In this document: piece by piece, positions 25,199-33,954 of the stretch | Position numbering within the stretch: position 1 is the stretch's first letter | Layout of the letters: every line of letters starts with the position of its first letter | From: Dermatophilaceae bacterium | Lineage (GTDB): Bacteria > Actinomycetota > Actinomycetes > Actinomycetales > Dermatophilaceae | Direction: 5' to 3' | Assembly: GCA_014377705.1 (NCBI GenBank) | Contig: JACMPC010000003.1 | Span: forward strand, 1 to 64,000 | DNA: 64,000 nucleotides | The notes under the pieces: model-generated | Database searches by the model: none | What the model saw: the letters and a program-made list of their open reading frames with translations, nothing else | Told to the model about the DNA's origin: nothing | Program-made: the position numbers and the translations under genes

Positions 25199-26166
25199 AC
25201 GATCAGGGCCGGGAGGCTGGGCCTGGTGACCGAGGAGTCGAGTCCAAGGACGATGTCGACGATGTTGCCCAGGGACTGCGTGCCCGGCGCCAGGTAGTGG
25301 TCATGGTCGATAGCTCCGTTGGTGCCGAACACCCGGCCGCCGAAACCGGAGGTGGTCGGCAGGGGACCGTGGCCGGCGCCCCACACCCGGAACGCTGGGA
25401 CCCAGTCGATCCAGTCCTGGGCTGACTGGCCCGCCCAGACTCGCGCCGAGGTGTGCAGGTCAGCGGCACGCGAGACGCCCATGCCAGGGCTGCCGACCGC
25501 GACCAGGTCTGTCACCTGTGATGGCAGGCCGGCGGCGGCCAGACCCGTTACCACGGAGCCGTAGCTATGTCCGATCAGCGTGACTGCCGCCTTCGGGCGT
25601 AGGATCGCGAGGTTCGCCGCGAACCTGTCCAGGGCGCTCGCGCCGGCTCGCGCGAGCTCCTCACGGGCGGCAGTGCGCCCCACACCCTGTGGGGCGTCAT
25701 ACCCGAGCCAGGCGATCACTGCCACGTGCTGACCCGGGGCCGCCGCCTGGGTGGCGTCGTACAGGGCCCGCGCCTGCACGGCCGGGGCACGATCGCGAAC
25801 ATCATCCAGGCCGGTGTTGAAGTTGACGGCCGTGGTGGAGACCCCGGGCACCAGCACGGCAATACGGTCGGCAGCCCCCAGATCGCCGAGGACCTCGACA
25901 ACGCGGCCATTGCCCCGCGAGTCGAAAGCAAGGAACTGACGGCCCTGACCGGTCCACCTCGCAAAGGGCACACCGGCAGTCTTCATCGCACGCTCATTGA
26001 CGCCATAGGTGCGGGCCAGCGCTGTCGGGTCGCCCGGGTGCGGATGCCAGACGCCCTGGAACGGGCCCGCGATCGCCGGCCCGGGAGTGAACAACAACAT
26101 GGCAAGGGCAACGACGAGGACGGCGGCCACGGAAGCAGCACTGAGTGCTCTCCAGCACCACCGCAT
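25183..26166 (-). CDS. DUF1023 alpha/beta hydrolase with signal anchor
   Basis: The 327-residue protein has an N-terminal hydrophobic segment (ALSAASVAAVLVVALAMLLF) followed by AIAGP, a signal peptide or anchor. It then has the DUF1023 fold with nucleophile elbow GHSYGS, the VGSPGMG strand and DHDHYL near the end, a likely catalytic Asp/His region. It is probably an extracytoplasmic esterase or lipase of unknown substrate. ATG 26166 is chosen for its GGAG 5 nt upstream; ATG 26181 and GTG 26199 lie in frame upstream. It is a paralogue of the hydrolase at 309-1772 but lacks the WXG-like domain. Confidence 0.85.
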   Translation of the reverse strand: MRWCWRALSAASVAAVLVVALAMLLFTPGPAIAGPFQGVWHPHPGDPTALARTYGVNERAMKTAGVPFARWTGQGRQFLAFDSRGNGRVVEVLGDLGAADRIAVLVPGVSTTAVNFNTGLDDVRDRAPAVQARALYDATQAAAPGQHVAVIAWLGYDAPQGVGRTAAREELARAGASALDRFAANLAILRPKAAVTLIGHSYGSVVTGLAAAGLPSQVTDLVAVGSPGMGVSRAADLHTSARVWAGQSAQDWIDWVPAFRVWGAGHGPLPTTSGFGGRVFGTNGAIDHDHYLAPGTQSLGNIVDIVLGLDSSVTRPSLPALIVHASG

Positions 26167-26328
26167 GAGTTCTCCATCCATGTCCTGCCTGGTTCCCACC
26201 TAGCCAGGCGGACCCTTTACAGAGTACCTGCTCAACCTGTCGACGGTTCTCAGATTGGGGGGATGGACCCGTGTGTGTGGGGTGCACCACATCCGGGCAG
26301 ACTCCAGGGAAGGTCACCGGTCGGGACT

Positions 26329-26344
26329 TGTAAGATGTGTTACA
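26329..26344 (+). promoter_or_regulatory. Rex-like operator at the cydA promoter
   Basis: TGTAA-N6-TTACA is a 16-bp perfect dyad (5-bp arms) resembling the Rex site TGTGA-N6-TCACA known upstream of Streptomyces cydABCD. A -10-like TAAGAT (26331-26336) lies inside it, 40 bp ahead of the cydA ATG. Binding would block transcription and be released at high NADH. Confidence 0.6.
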
Positions 26345-26376
26345 GCACGCAGGGATCAGCGGATCGAAGGAGCCTC

Positions 26377-27813
26377 ATGAACGCCGTGGACATCGCCAGA
26401 TGGCAGTTCGCCATCGTGACCGTCTACCACTATTTCTTCGTCCCGCTGACGATCGGCCTCTCCTTGGTCGTCGCGGGCTTCGAGACCGCGTGGCTGCGTC
26501 ACCGCAACCCCGAGATGCTGAGGCTCACCAAGTTCTTCGGCAAGCTCTTCACGATCAACTTCGCCCTGGGCCTGGTCACCGGCATCGTCCAGGAGTTCCA
26601 GTTCGGGATGAACTGGAGCGACTACTCGCGTTTCGTCGGTGACATCTTCGGCGCGCCGCTGGCCATCGAGGCGTTGCTGGCGTTCTTCCTCGAGTCGACC
26701 TTCCTCGGCCTGTGGATCTTCGGATGGGACAAGCTCTCGCCCAGGCTGCACGCGGGCTGCATGTGGCTCGTCTCGATCGGGACCCTGCTGTCGGCCTACT
26801 TCATCCTTGCCGCCAACTCCTGGATGCAGAACCCTGTCGGCTTCAAGTACAACCCGACCACCGGGCGCGCCGAGCTGACCGACTTCGTCGCGGTCCTCAC
26901 CAACAAGGTCCAGCTGGTGACCTTCCCGCACACCATCACCAGCGCCTGGATGGTGGGTGGCGCTTTCGTCATGGCCGTTGGCCTGTGGCACCTGCGCAAG
27001 CCGGACGTCGGCAAGAACGCCAGCATGTACCGCAAGGCCACTCGTATCGGCGCCTGGTTCACCCTCGTCTCGGCTCTTGGCGTCGTCGCCACGGGTGACT
27101 TCCAGGGCAAGGTGATGACCGAGGTCCAGCCGATGAAGATGGCCGCGGCAGAGGCGCTCTACGACTCCGAAGCCAGCAACGCACCGTTCTCCCTGTTCAC
27201 GGTCGGATCGCTGGACGGAACCCAGGAGAAGTTCTCCGTCAAGGTGCCGGGCCTGCTCAGCTTCCTGGCCACCGGACGCTTCGACGGTCCGGTCGAGGGC
27301 ATCAACGAGATCAAGGCCGCCTACGAGAAGCAGTACGGCGCGGACGCCACGTCTCGCGTGTTCAGCGAGAGCTACACCCCGACCATCCCGCTCACCTACT
27401 GGTCGTTCCGGATCATGATCGGGCTCGGCATGCTGGGTGCGCTGATCGCCATCGCCGTGCTGTGGACGACCAGGCGCGACCGGATCCCGCAACACCGGCG
27501 GTGGCTCTGGGTGGTCGTGGCCATGCCACTGCTTCCGTTGTTCGCCAACAGCTTTGGTTGGATCTTCACCGAGGCCGGCCGGCAGCCGTGGAGCGTCTTC
27601 GGAGTGATGACCACCACCAGTGGCGTCTCCCCGAACGTGTCCGCCGGCGAGGTCTGGACCTCGCTGCTCACCCTGACCCTCCTGTATGCCGCCCTGGCCG
27701 TCATCGAGATCAAGCTGCTGCTGCGGTTCATCGCGGTCGGTGCTCCGGAGTTCGAAGAGCCCGTTGACCCAGCCGATCAGGACGAGAGCGCCCCCCTCGT
27801 CTTCGCCTACTGA
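26377..27813 (+). CDS. cydA: Cytochrome bd ubiquinol/menaquinol oxidase subunit I
   Basis: The 478-residue subunit has the N-terminal RWQFAIVTVYHYFFVPLTIG with heme-ligand His, the conserved FQFGMNWSDYSRFVGDIFGAPLA, the quinol-binding loop, and the FGWIFTEAGRQPW motif. It carries the hemes of the high-affinity terminal oxidase used at low oxygen. ATG 26377 follows GAAGGAG by 4-5 nt. An open frame continues far upstream, but its sequence is the complement of the DUF1023 gene. First gene of cydABDC, behind a Rex-like site. Confidence 0.96.
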   Translation: MNAVDIARWQFAIVTVYHYFFVPLTIGLSLVVAGFETAWLRHRNPEMLRLTKFFGKLFTINFALGLVTGIVQEFQFGMNWSDYSRFVGDIFGAPLAIEALLAFFLESTFLGLWIFGWDKLSPRLHAGCMWLVSIGTLLSAYFILAANSWMQNPVGFKYNPTTGRAELTDFVAVLTNKVQLVTFPHTITSAWMVGGAFVMAVGLWHLRKPDVGKNASMYRKATRIGAWFTLVSALGVVATGDFQGKVMTEVQPMKMAAAEALYDSEASNAPFSLFTVGSLDGTQEKFSVKVPGLLSFLATGRFDGPVEGINEIKAAYEKQYGADATSRVFSESYTPTIPLTYWSFRIMIGLGMLGALIAIAVLWTTRRDRIPQHRRWLWVVVAMPLLPLFANSFGWIFTEAGRQPWSVFGVMTTTSGVSPNVSAGEVWTSLLTLTLLYAALAVIEIKLLLRFIAVGAPEFEEPVDPADQDESAPLVFAY

Positions 27814-27877
27814 CACTCATCACCAGCGACCGCAGACCGAACAACGCTGACCATCACAGAAGACACAGAGGGACATC

Positions 27878-28912
27878 ATGGAGCTCACCACCGTCTGGTT
27901 CATCCTGATCGCCGTCTTGTGGACCGGCTACTTCGTGCTGGAGGGCTTCGACTTCGGGGTCGGCATGCTCATGCCGGTCCTCGGCCGGGGCGCGGACGGC
28001 GAAGTCCGAAAGCGCGTGATGCTGAACACGATCGGACCGGTCTGGGACGGCAACGAGGTGTGGCTGCTGACAGCCGGCGGCGCGACCTTCGCGGCCTTCC
28101 CAGAGTGGTACGCCACGATGTTCAGCGGCCTTTACCTGCCACTGCTGATCATCCTGGTCGCGCTGATCGTTCGGGCGCTCGGCTTCGACTACCGGGGCAA
28201 GTCGGACGACCCGACCTGGCGCAAACGCTGGGACTACGCGATCTTCTTCGGCTCCGCCATCCCGGCCCTGCTCTGGGGTGTCGCACTGACCAATGTCGTG
28301 ATGGGCCTGCCGATCAACGCGCAGTTGGAGTACACCGGCAACCTCTTCACCCTGCTCAACCCGATCGGGCTGATCGGCGGCCTGACGACGGTGGCGCTCT
28401 TCCTCACCCACGGGGCGATCTTCATCGCGCTCAAGACCGAGGGTGACATCCGGCGCGAAGCACGCGCGGTGGCGCTGAAGTCCGGTGCCGTGGCAGCACT
28501 GCTCGCAGTTGTCCTGCTCGTCTCCATCAACGTCTCGACAGGCTCATTCGCCTCCTGGATCACCGCGATCGTGGCCGCAGTCGCCTTGCTCGCGGGGCTG
28601 TTCGCCATCTCCCGGGGCCGCGAGGGCTGGGCCTTCACCGGTACGTTCGTCTCGATCGGAGCCGCGGTGGCCACCCTGTTCCTGGCGCTCTTCCCCGACG
28701 TGATGCCGTCCTCGACCAACGCGGCCTTCTCCCTCACCACGACCAATGCGAGCAGCACGCAGCTGACCCTGACGATCATGACCTGGGTGGCTGCGATCTT
28801 CACGCCGATCGTCCTGCTCTACACCTCGTGGACCTATTGGACGTTCCGCAGGAGGATCGGCACCCAGCACATCCCTGCGGTCAGTGTGAGCACTGCAGGC
28901 ACCAAGCCTTGA
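27878..28912 (+). CDS. cydB: Cytochrome bd oxidase subunit II
   Basis: The 344-residue membrane protein starts with TTVWFILIAVLWTGYFVLEGFDFGVGML, the strongly conserved CydB opening, and has WDGNEVWLLTAGGATFAAFPEWYATMFSG. About eight helices are predicted. It completes the bd oxidase with CydA. AGAGGG lies ahead of the ATG and the gene is 64 bp after cydA. Its stop overlaps the TTG start of the following exporter gene. Confidence 0.96.
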   Translation: MELTTVWFILIAVLWTGYFVLEGFDFGVGMLMPVLGRGADGEVRKRVMLNTIGPVWDGNEVWLLTAGGATFAAFPEWYATMFSGLYLPLLIILVALIVRALGFDYRGKSDDPTWRKRWDYAIFFGSAIPALLWGVALTNVVMGLPINAQLEYTGNLFTLLNPIGLIGGLTTVALFLTHGAIFIALKTEGDIRREARAVALKSGAVAALLAVVLLVSINVSTGSFASWITAIVAAVALLAGLFAISRGREGWAFTGTFVSIGAAVATLFLALFPDVMPSSTNAAFSLTTTNASSTQLTLTIMTWVAAIFTPIVLLYTSWTYWTFRRRIGTQHIPAVSVSTAGTKP

Positions 28913-30543
28913 GCCGCCCGTTCGACCCCCGACTGCTCAGCCAGGTCCCCGCGACGCGGTGGCCGGTGCTGGCCCTCGGGGCGATCGGTGTCGTCCAGGG
29001 TCTCGCGACGATCGCCCTCGCCTTCGCCGTGACCGACCTGGTCGTCTCTGTGGTCGAGTCACGGGCGGTCTTGACCCCCGGCGTGTGGCTCGCCGGCCTG
29101 TTCGCCCTCCGCGCGTTGCTTGCGGCCGCCAGTGAGCTGGTCGGGTCGTGGGCCGGGCTGCGGGTGTCAACAGTCCTGCGGGAGCGCCTGCTCGGGTCCT
29201 GGCTGACTCGGGACGCGGACTCGCGCCCAGAGGCAGGACGCGCGCAAGCCCTGGCAACCCAGGGAACGACAAGCATCGAGCCGTATGTCGCGCGCTACCT
29301 CCCAGCGCTCGTCTCCGGCGCCTTCCTGCCCCTGCTCGCCATCGTCACCCTGGCCTTCATCGACTGGCCCAGCGCCCTGATCGTCACGCTCACGGTCCCG
29401 CTGCTGCCCGTCTTCGCGGCTCTGATCGGCCGGACCACGCAGGATTCGACCCAGCGCCGCTGGAGGTCTCTGTCGGCGTTGTCCGGCCACTTCCTGGACG
29501 TGATGCGCGGACTGCCCACGCTAGCGTCATACGGGCGGGCAGAAGCCCAGGTGGACTCGATCGCCACGGTGAGCCAGCGGCACCAACTCGCCACGATGAA
29601 GACCCTGCGGCTGGCTTTCATGAGCTCGGCGGCGCTCGAGCTGCTGGCCACGATCTCGGTTGCGCTCGTGGCGGTGACTGTCGGCCTCCGCCTGGCATAC
29701 GGCATCATGCCTCTGTCCACTGCGATGCTGGCGATTCTCCTTGCGCCGGAGGCCTTCTGGCCGATCCGCCGGGTCGGCACCGAGTTCCACTCCGCCGCCG
29801 ACGGGGCCGAGGCTCTCAATGACGTTCTGGCCGAGATCGACCACACCGTTGCCCGACCGAACTTCGCCGGCGCCACGGTGTCCGCACCCGACGACGACCA
29901 GACGGGCGTCGAGCCGAGCCCGGTGGTGGGAAAGGGGATCGGGTACGGCTTCCCGGGGGCCGGCACCCAGGTGCTGGACGACGTGTCGTTCGACCTCCCG
30001 ATCGGGCTCACCGTGATCACCGGCCCGTCGGGGGTGGGCAAGTCGACCCTGCTGGAGCTGCTGGCCGGGCTCCGTCGCCCGAGCGAGGGCACGCTGACCG
30101 CACCTCGCTCGCATCTGGTCAGCCAGCGGCCGTTCCTCACGCCCGGGACGGTTCGGGACAACCTCACCCTCGGCAATGACTGTGACGACGACGAGGTCTG
30201 GCAGAGTCTGCGCCTGGTCGGGCTGGACGACATGGTCATCGCCCTGCCCGACGGGCTCGAGACCCGTCTCGGCGACGACGGGTTCGGTCTGTCAGCCGGC
30301 CAGCGAGCCCGCCTCACCTTGGCCAGGGCCGCGCTCTCGAGTGCCCCGCTGCTGCTGCTGGATGAGCCCACCGCCCATCTGGACGACGAGTCTGCATATC
30401 TGGCCCACCAGCTGATCCAGAAGCTGGCCGAGCTTCGCACCGTCGTGGCCGTCACCCACCGGCCGGAGCTGTTGTCACTGGCCGACGAGCACATCCACCT
30501 GACCCTGCGTCCCGCCGTCAACCTAGCCGGGGTGCCGTCATGA
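28909..30543 (+). CDS. cydD: Thiol/heme ABC exporter subunit CydD
   Basis: The 544-residue protein has an ABC exporter membrane domain of six helices and an ATPase domain with Walker A GPSGVGKST, signature LSAGQRARL and Walker B LLLLDEPTAHLD. CydDC exports glutathione or cysteine-like thiols (other thiols in actinobacteria) and is needed for bd oxidase assembly. TTG 28909 overlaps the cydB stop (TTGA) and is the only start consistent with the start of the conserved region; no strong ribosome site is seen, so coupling is assumed. Confidence 0.92.
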   Translation: MSRPFDPRLLSQVPATRWPVLALGAIGVVQGLATIALAFAVTDLVVSVVESRAVLTPGVWLAGLFALRALLAAASELVGSWAGLRVSTVLRERLLGSWLTRDADSRPEAGRAQALATQGTTSIEPYVARYLPALVSGAFLPLLAIVTLAFIDWPSALIVTLTVPLLPVFAALIGRTTQDSTQRRWRSLSALSGHFLDVMRGLPTLASYGRAEAQVDSIATVSQRHQLATMKTLRLAFMSSAALELLATISVALVAVTVGLRLAYGIMPLSTAMLAILLAPEAFWPIRRVGTEFHSAADGAEALNDVLAEIDHTVARPNFAGATVSAPDDDQTGVEPSPVVGKGIGYGFPGAGTQVLDDVSFDLPIGLTVITGPSGVGKSTLLELLAGLRRPSEGTLTAPRSHLVSQRPFLTPGTVRDNLTLGNDCDDDEVWQSLRLVGLDDMVIALPDGLETRLGDDGFGLSAGQRARLTLARAALSSAPLLLLDEPTAHLDDESAYLAHQLIQKLAELRTVVAVTHRPELLSLADEHIHLTLRPAVNLAGVPS

Positions 30544-32210
30544 CAATCCCTGACGCCCTGACGACAGAGGCCGGCCCCGGGCTGAGGATCCGCACGTCCC
30601 GGGCGGTCTTCGGCGCCGGGCTGCTCGGCGGCATCGCGACCACCTCGGGCATCGCCCTGACAGCCACCTCCGGCTGGCTGATCGTCCGTGCCAGTGAGCG
30701 CCCGCCCATCCTGCTGCTGCTGACCGCCATCGTGGCCGTGCGCGCGTTCGGCATGGCCCGGCCGGTCTTCCGCTACTGGGAGCGACTGCGTTCCCACGAC
30801 GCCGCCCTGGGCGACCTCGCCGCACGGCGCACCACGGCATACCGCCGGCTCATCCCGCTCACGCCGGCGCGGCTGGGCCGCCGCGGCCGGGCCGACCTGC
30901 TGACCGGCGTCGTCGACGACCTGACCGACGTGGTGGACGCGCAGGTCAGGGTCACCGTGCCGATCATCTCCGCCCTGGTAGCCACCGTCGTAGCCACCAT
31001 CGTGCTGGCTCTGATCTCTCCGGTCGCAGGCCTGATCATTGCCGCCATGGCGACCCTGATCGTGCCCGTCCTCGCGCTCGGATGGTGGCTTGAGACGGGG
31101 TCCCAGCAGACCCTGCTTCGAGCCAGGGCCGAGGTCGCCCGGGTCACCGCCCTGGTGTCCGGCAACGCCGGTGAGCTTCAGGCCATCGGGGCCGGCGACC
31201 GGGCCCAGAGCTGGCTGGCCGCCGCTCATGCGGAGCTGTGCCGGGCGGCCAGGCGGCAGAGCCACGGCCGGGCCGCGGCCACCGGCCTCCTGCTCCTGCT
31301 GACTGCTGCAGGCACGATCGCGATGGCCGTCGCAGTGCTCCCGGACGTCGGCTCGACGATCTCGACGCCGGTCGCCGCGCTCCTGGTCCTGACCCCGATC
31401 GCGCTTGGTGACGCCGTCTCCACCCTGCCGGATGTCGCCCGGGCCCTCGCCCGATCCCAGGCCAGCGCGGTCCGGTTGCGCACCCTGCTCGGACAGCCAT
31501 CCGCGGTCAGTGCCACCGGGACCCTGTCAGCGCAGGCCACTGCCGGTATTCCGCCGGACCTGTCCGTGCGCGCGCTCACGGCGGCGTGGTCCGGCAGCAC
31601 GCCGCAGGTCGGTCCGCTGGACCTGAACGTCCCGGGGCGAACCAGGCTGGCCATCACCGGCCCCAACGGCTGCGGGAAGTCCACCCTCCTAGCCGTGCTG
31701 GCGCGAGCCCTCGACCCATCGAGCGGCCGCTACCAGCTGGATGACCAGGACGCGCTGGCCATCGAGCTCGGCCAGGCGCGCCGGACGTTCGCCGTGCTGG
31801 ATGACGAGCCTCACCTTTTCGCCTCCACCCTGCGAGCCAACCTCGGGCTGGCCCGGCCGGGCTCCCAGGACGCCGACGTCCTCGACGCCCTGGATCGCGC
31901 GGGTCTGACGCAGTGGTTTGCTGAGCTCAAAAATGGCCTGGACACCATTATCGGAGAAGGTGGCCGCGGGGTGTCCGGCGGCGAGCGAGCGAGACTGGGG
32001 CTGGCCCGGGCCCTGCTGTCCCGGCGACCAGTGCTACTGCTCGACGAGCCGGTGGCTCACCTGGACCACGCCACCGCGGATGCGGTCCTGGGGGACCTCA
32101 CCCGTTCCGCGACAGAACAGTCGGTGATCATGGTCAGCCATCGTCGGGACGGTCTGGCCGGCTTCGACCGGGTCATCGACCTCTCGCAGCAGACCGTCGA
32201 CCCCCACTGA
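30540..32210 (+). CDS. cydC: Thiol/heme ABC exporter subunit CydC
   Basis: The 556-residue protein has the exporter membrane domain, then Walker A GPNGCGKST, signature VSGGERARLGLARAL and Walker B VLLLDEPVAHLD, followed by SHRRDG. It pairs with CydD as a heterodimer. ATG overlaps the cydD stop (ATGA). In some actinobacteria CydD and CydC are a single fused protein; here they are separate. The operon ends here, ahead of a decayed locus. Confidence 0.94.
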   Translation: MTIPDALTTEAGPGLRIRTSRAVFGAGLLGGIATTSGIALTATSGWLIVRASERPPILLLLTAIVAVRAFGMARPVFRYWERLRSHDAALGDLAARRTTAYRRLIPLTPARLGRRGRADLLTGVVDDLTDVVDAQVRVTVPIISALVATVVATIVLALISPVAGLIIAAMATLIVPVLALGWWLETGSQQTLLRARAEVARVTALVSGNAGELQAIGAGDRAQSWLAAAHAELCRAARRQSHGRAAATGLLLLLTAAGTIAMAVAVLPDVGSTISTPVAALLVLTPIALGDAVSTLPDVARALARSQASAVRLRTLLGQPSAVSATGTLSAQATAGIPPDLSVRALTAAWSGSTPQVGPLDLNVPGRTRLAITGPNGCGKSTLLAVLARALDPSSGRYQLDDQDALAIELGQARRTFAVLDDEPHLFASTLRANLGLARPGSQDADVLDALDRAGLTQWFAELKNGLDTIIGEGGRGVSGGERARLGLARALLSRRPVLLLDEPVAHLDHATADAVLGDLTRSATEQSVIMVSHRRDGLAGFDRVIDLSQQTVDPH

Positions 32211-32219
32211 CGTTGCGAG

Positions 32220-32865
32220 TTATCCAGTCACCTTCGCCCAGCCGCTCAGGCTCACCTGAAGAGCCGAGACAAGCCGTTCGAAGGACTGCCCGACGTCATG
32301 CAACGCCCCAAGCCGCCGTCGATCTCGAGGCTGACGAAGCCATGCAGCGAGCTCCGCGCCACCCTGGTGGCGTCGACCGCCTCATCGCCGTCCAGCCCGT
32401 AGCCGCGCAGCGCCGCGAAGACGGCTTCCACCGCGTGAGCGGCTGCCGCCAGGTGCTCGGGCAAGTGACCCACGCCGTCGATCAGCTCGAGCCGTGCCTC
32501 GGTGTGCTGGCCGATGAGGGCCTCACCGTCCCGGGCCGCGACCTCAACGTCGCGGAAGTCCGGGGCCTTGGTGCCCATGACGATGAGCACCGGGCAGCGG
32601 AGCTCGGAATACGTGCTTGGCACCGCTGCTGATCGGCGGCCACGCCCCGCCGGGCCGCCATCCGGCCCGGCTCGCGCAAGGACGCCCTCATGGCCTCCAG
32701 GTAGTCGCTGAAGTCGGCGGGCCTGGCAGCCCTGTGCAGGGACGGGTAGTAGAGCCGGCTCCAGATCAGGTGGCTGCCGGTGACGTTGTGGGCCAACCGG
32801 CCTCCGGGTGCAAGGGACCGGACGTTATCCCTCTGGCTGATGTTTATGGCCCAGAGGCTCCTAAT
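32220..32865 (-). pseudogene. Composite remnant: alpha/beta hydrolase joined to TetR C-terminal domain
   Basis: Read on the minus strand, frame one carries hydrolase sequence (SLAPGGRLAHNVTG, LYYPSLHRAARPADFSDYLEAMRASLREPGRMAA). After a frameshift near 32640 the next frame continues LRCPVLIVMGTKAPDF and LIDGVGHLPEHL, the C-terminal half of an alpha/beta hydrolase. It then runs directly into GYGLDGDEAVDATRVARSSLHGFVSLE, which matches the WHG-type C-terminal domain of TetR regulators. A second shift near 32320 is needed to reach the expected QSFERLVSAL end. Two frameshifts and the lack of either N-terminus show decay, probably after deletion between a hydrolase gene and its TetR regulator. Confidence 0.7.
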
Positions 32866-32949
32866 GCGTCAAAGGCGCGCTGCGCGGCTCACGATGGTCG
32901 CAGAGGCACCAACGTGTATCAGCCACTCACCACGAGCTCGCGCTCACGC

Positions 32950-33711
32950 TCACGAGGCGTGGCTGACACCATGGCGGGCGGCCACGAACGCCTCCAGCAC
33001 CTCCCTGGACAGTGGCAGCTGCGACAGCAGGTCCATGTTGACCCGGTCATCGACGACGCCCCGATCGGTGCCCAGCTTGACGACCCGCTCGTGCAGCCGC
33101 TCCATCTTCACGTCGAGACGGCTCGCGACATCGGCCGCCTGAGTCAGGTCCACGAGGAGATCCTCCGGGACGCTGCCGCCATACTTGTAGTGGATCTTGT
33201 GTTCGAGGCTGGCCCAGAAATCCATCGCGATCGTCCGGATCTGGATCTCGACCGTGACCGGCTGAACCCGGTCGGACATGAACACCGGGACGGCGACGAG
33301 CAGGTGCAGGCTCCGGTAGCCGTTGGGTTTCGGCGTGGCGATGTAGTCCTTGATCTTCAGCACGGTGACGTCCTGCTGGCTGGTCAGCATGTCGCAGACC
33401 CGGTACGTGTCCGAGACGAAGCTGCAGGTGATCCGGATGCCGGCGATGTCCTGGATGTGGTCGCGGATCTCGCCCAGCTCGATCGGGCAGCCCGTGCGCA
33501 CTGCCTTCTGCAGGATGCCCTCTGGCGACTTCAACCTGGAGCTGACGTGCTCGATCGGGCTGTAGTCGTGGATCGAGCTGAACTCTTCCTTCAAGATGTT
33601 GATCTTCGTCATCATCTCGTCCGTGGCGAACTTGTACGACATCATGAACCGCGTGAGCTGGGTCTTGAGCTCCCGCAGTGCAGTTCGCTCATCGACGGTC
33701 AGGTCGGTCAC
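32950..33711 (-). CDS. Small alarmone synthetase (RelA/SpoT synthetase domain)
   Basis: The 253-residue protein consists of a single (p)ppGpp synthetase domain: DIAGIRITCSFVSD, KPNGYRSLHLLV and the EIQIRTIAMDFWASLEHKIHYKY motif, where the Glu-x-Gln-x-Arg positions bind the acceptor nucleotide. No hydrolase, TGS or ACT domain is present, so it is a stand-alone RelQ/RelP-type synthetase transferring pyrophosphate from ATP to GDP or GTP. GTG 33711 is chosen because GGGAG lies 6 nt upstream; the in-frame GTG at 33768 lacks such a site. Confidence 0.92.
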   Translation of the reverse strand: MTDLTVDERTALRELKTQLTRFMMSYKFATDEMMTKINILKEEFSSIHDYSPIEHVSSRLKSPEGILQKAVRTGCPIELGEIRDHIQDIAGIRITCSFVSDTYRVCDMLTSQQDVTVLKIKDYIATPKPNGYRSLHLLVAVPVFMSDRVQPVTVEIQIRTIAMDFWASLEHKIHYKYGGSVPEDLLVDLTQAADVASRLDVKMERLHERVVKLGTDRGVVDDRVNMDLLSQLPLSREVLEAFVAARHGVSHAS

Positions 33712-33954
33712 GACTGGCTCCCTGTGCGCACTGGTGGACGTGTCTGGCGCTCCTGAGTCTGCCACCACTGGTGCAAGCCCGCTCCAGATCTCTCAACCCG
33801 GCAGCTACCGCAGGGCTGGCAGGGCTGGCAGGGCCCGGAACAGTGCATGCGGCGCGTCCTGCCCCCGTACGGTTCAATGGGCCCATGCGTTCCGACTCCA
33901 GTGGATCCGTTGCAGAGGCCTGACCGTGGCAGCCGAACGCACAGACAGTCCCTG

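Noticed and set aside
25726-26376. In-frame extension of cydA by more than 200 codons upstream
   Set aside because: The extra frame is the complement of the DUF1023 hydrolase gene and its upstream region. The conserved CydA N-terminus and a ribosome site begin at 26377.
33885-33923. 12-codon leader ORF ahead of the DMT exporter
   Set aside because: It has no ribosome site and only a weak hexamer, and the start of the exporter itself is uncertain. There is too little to support a call.
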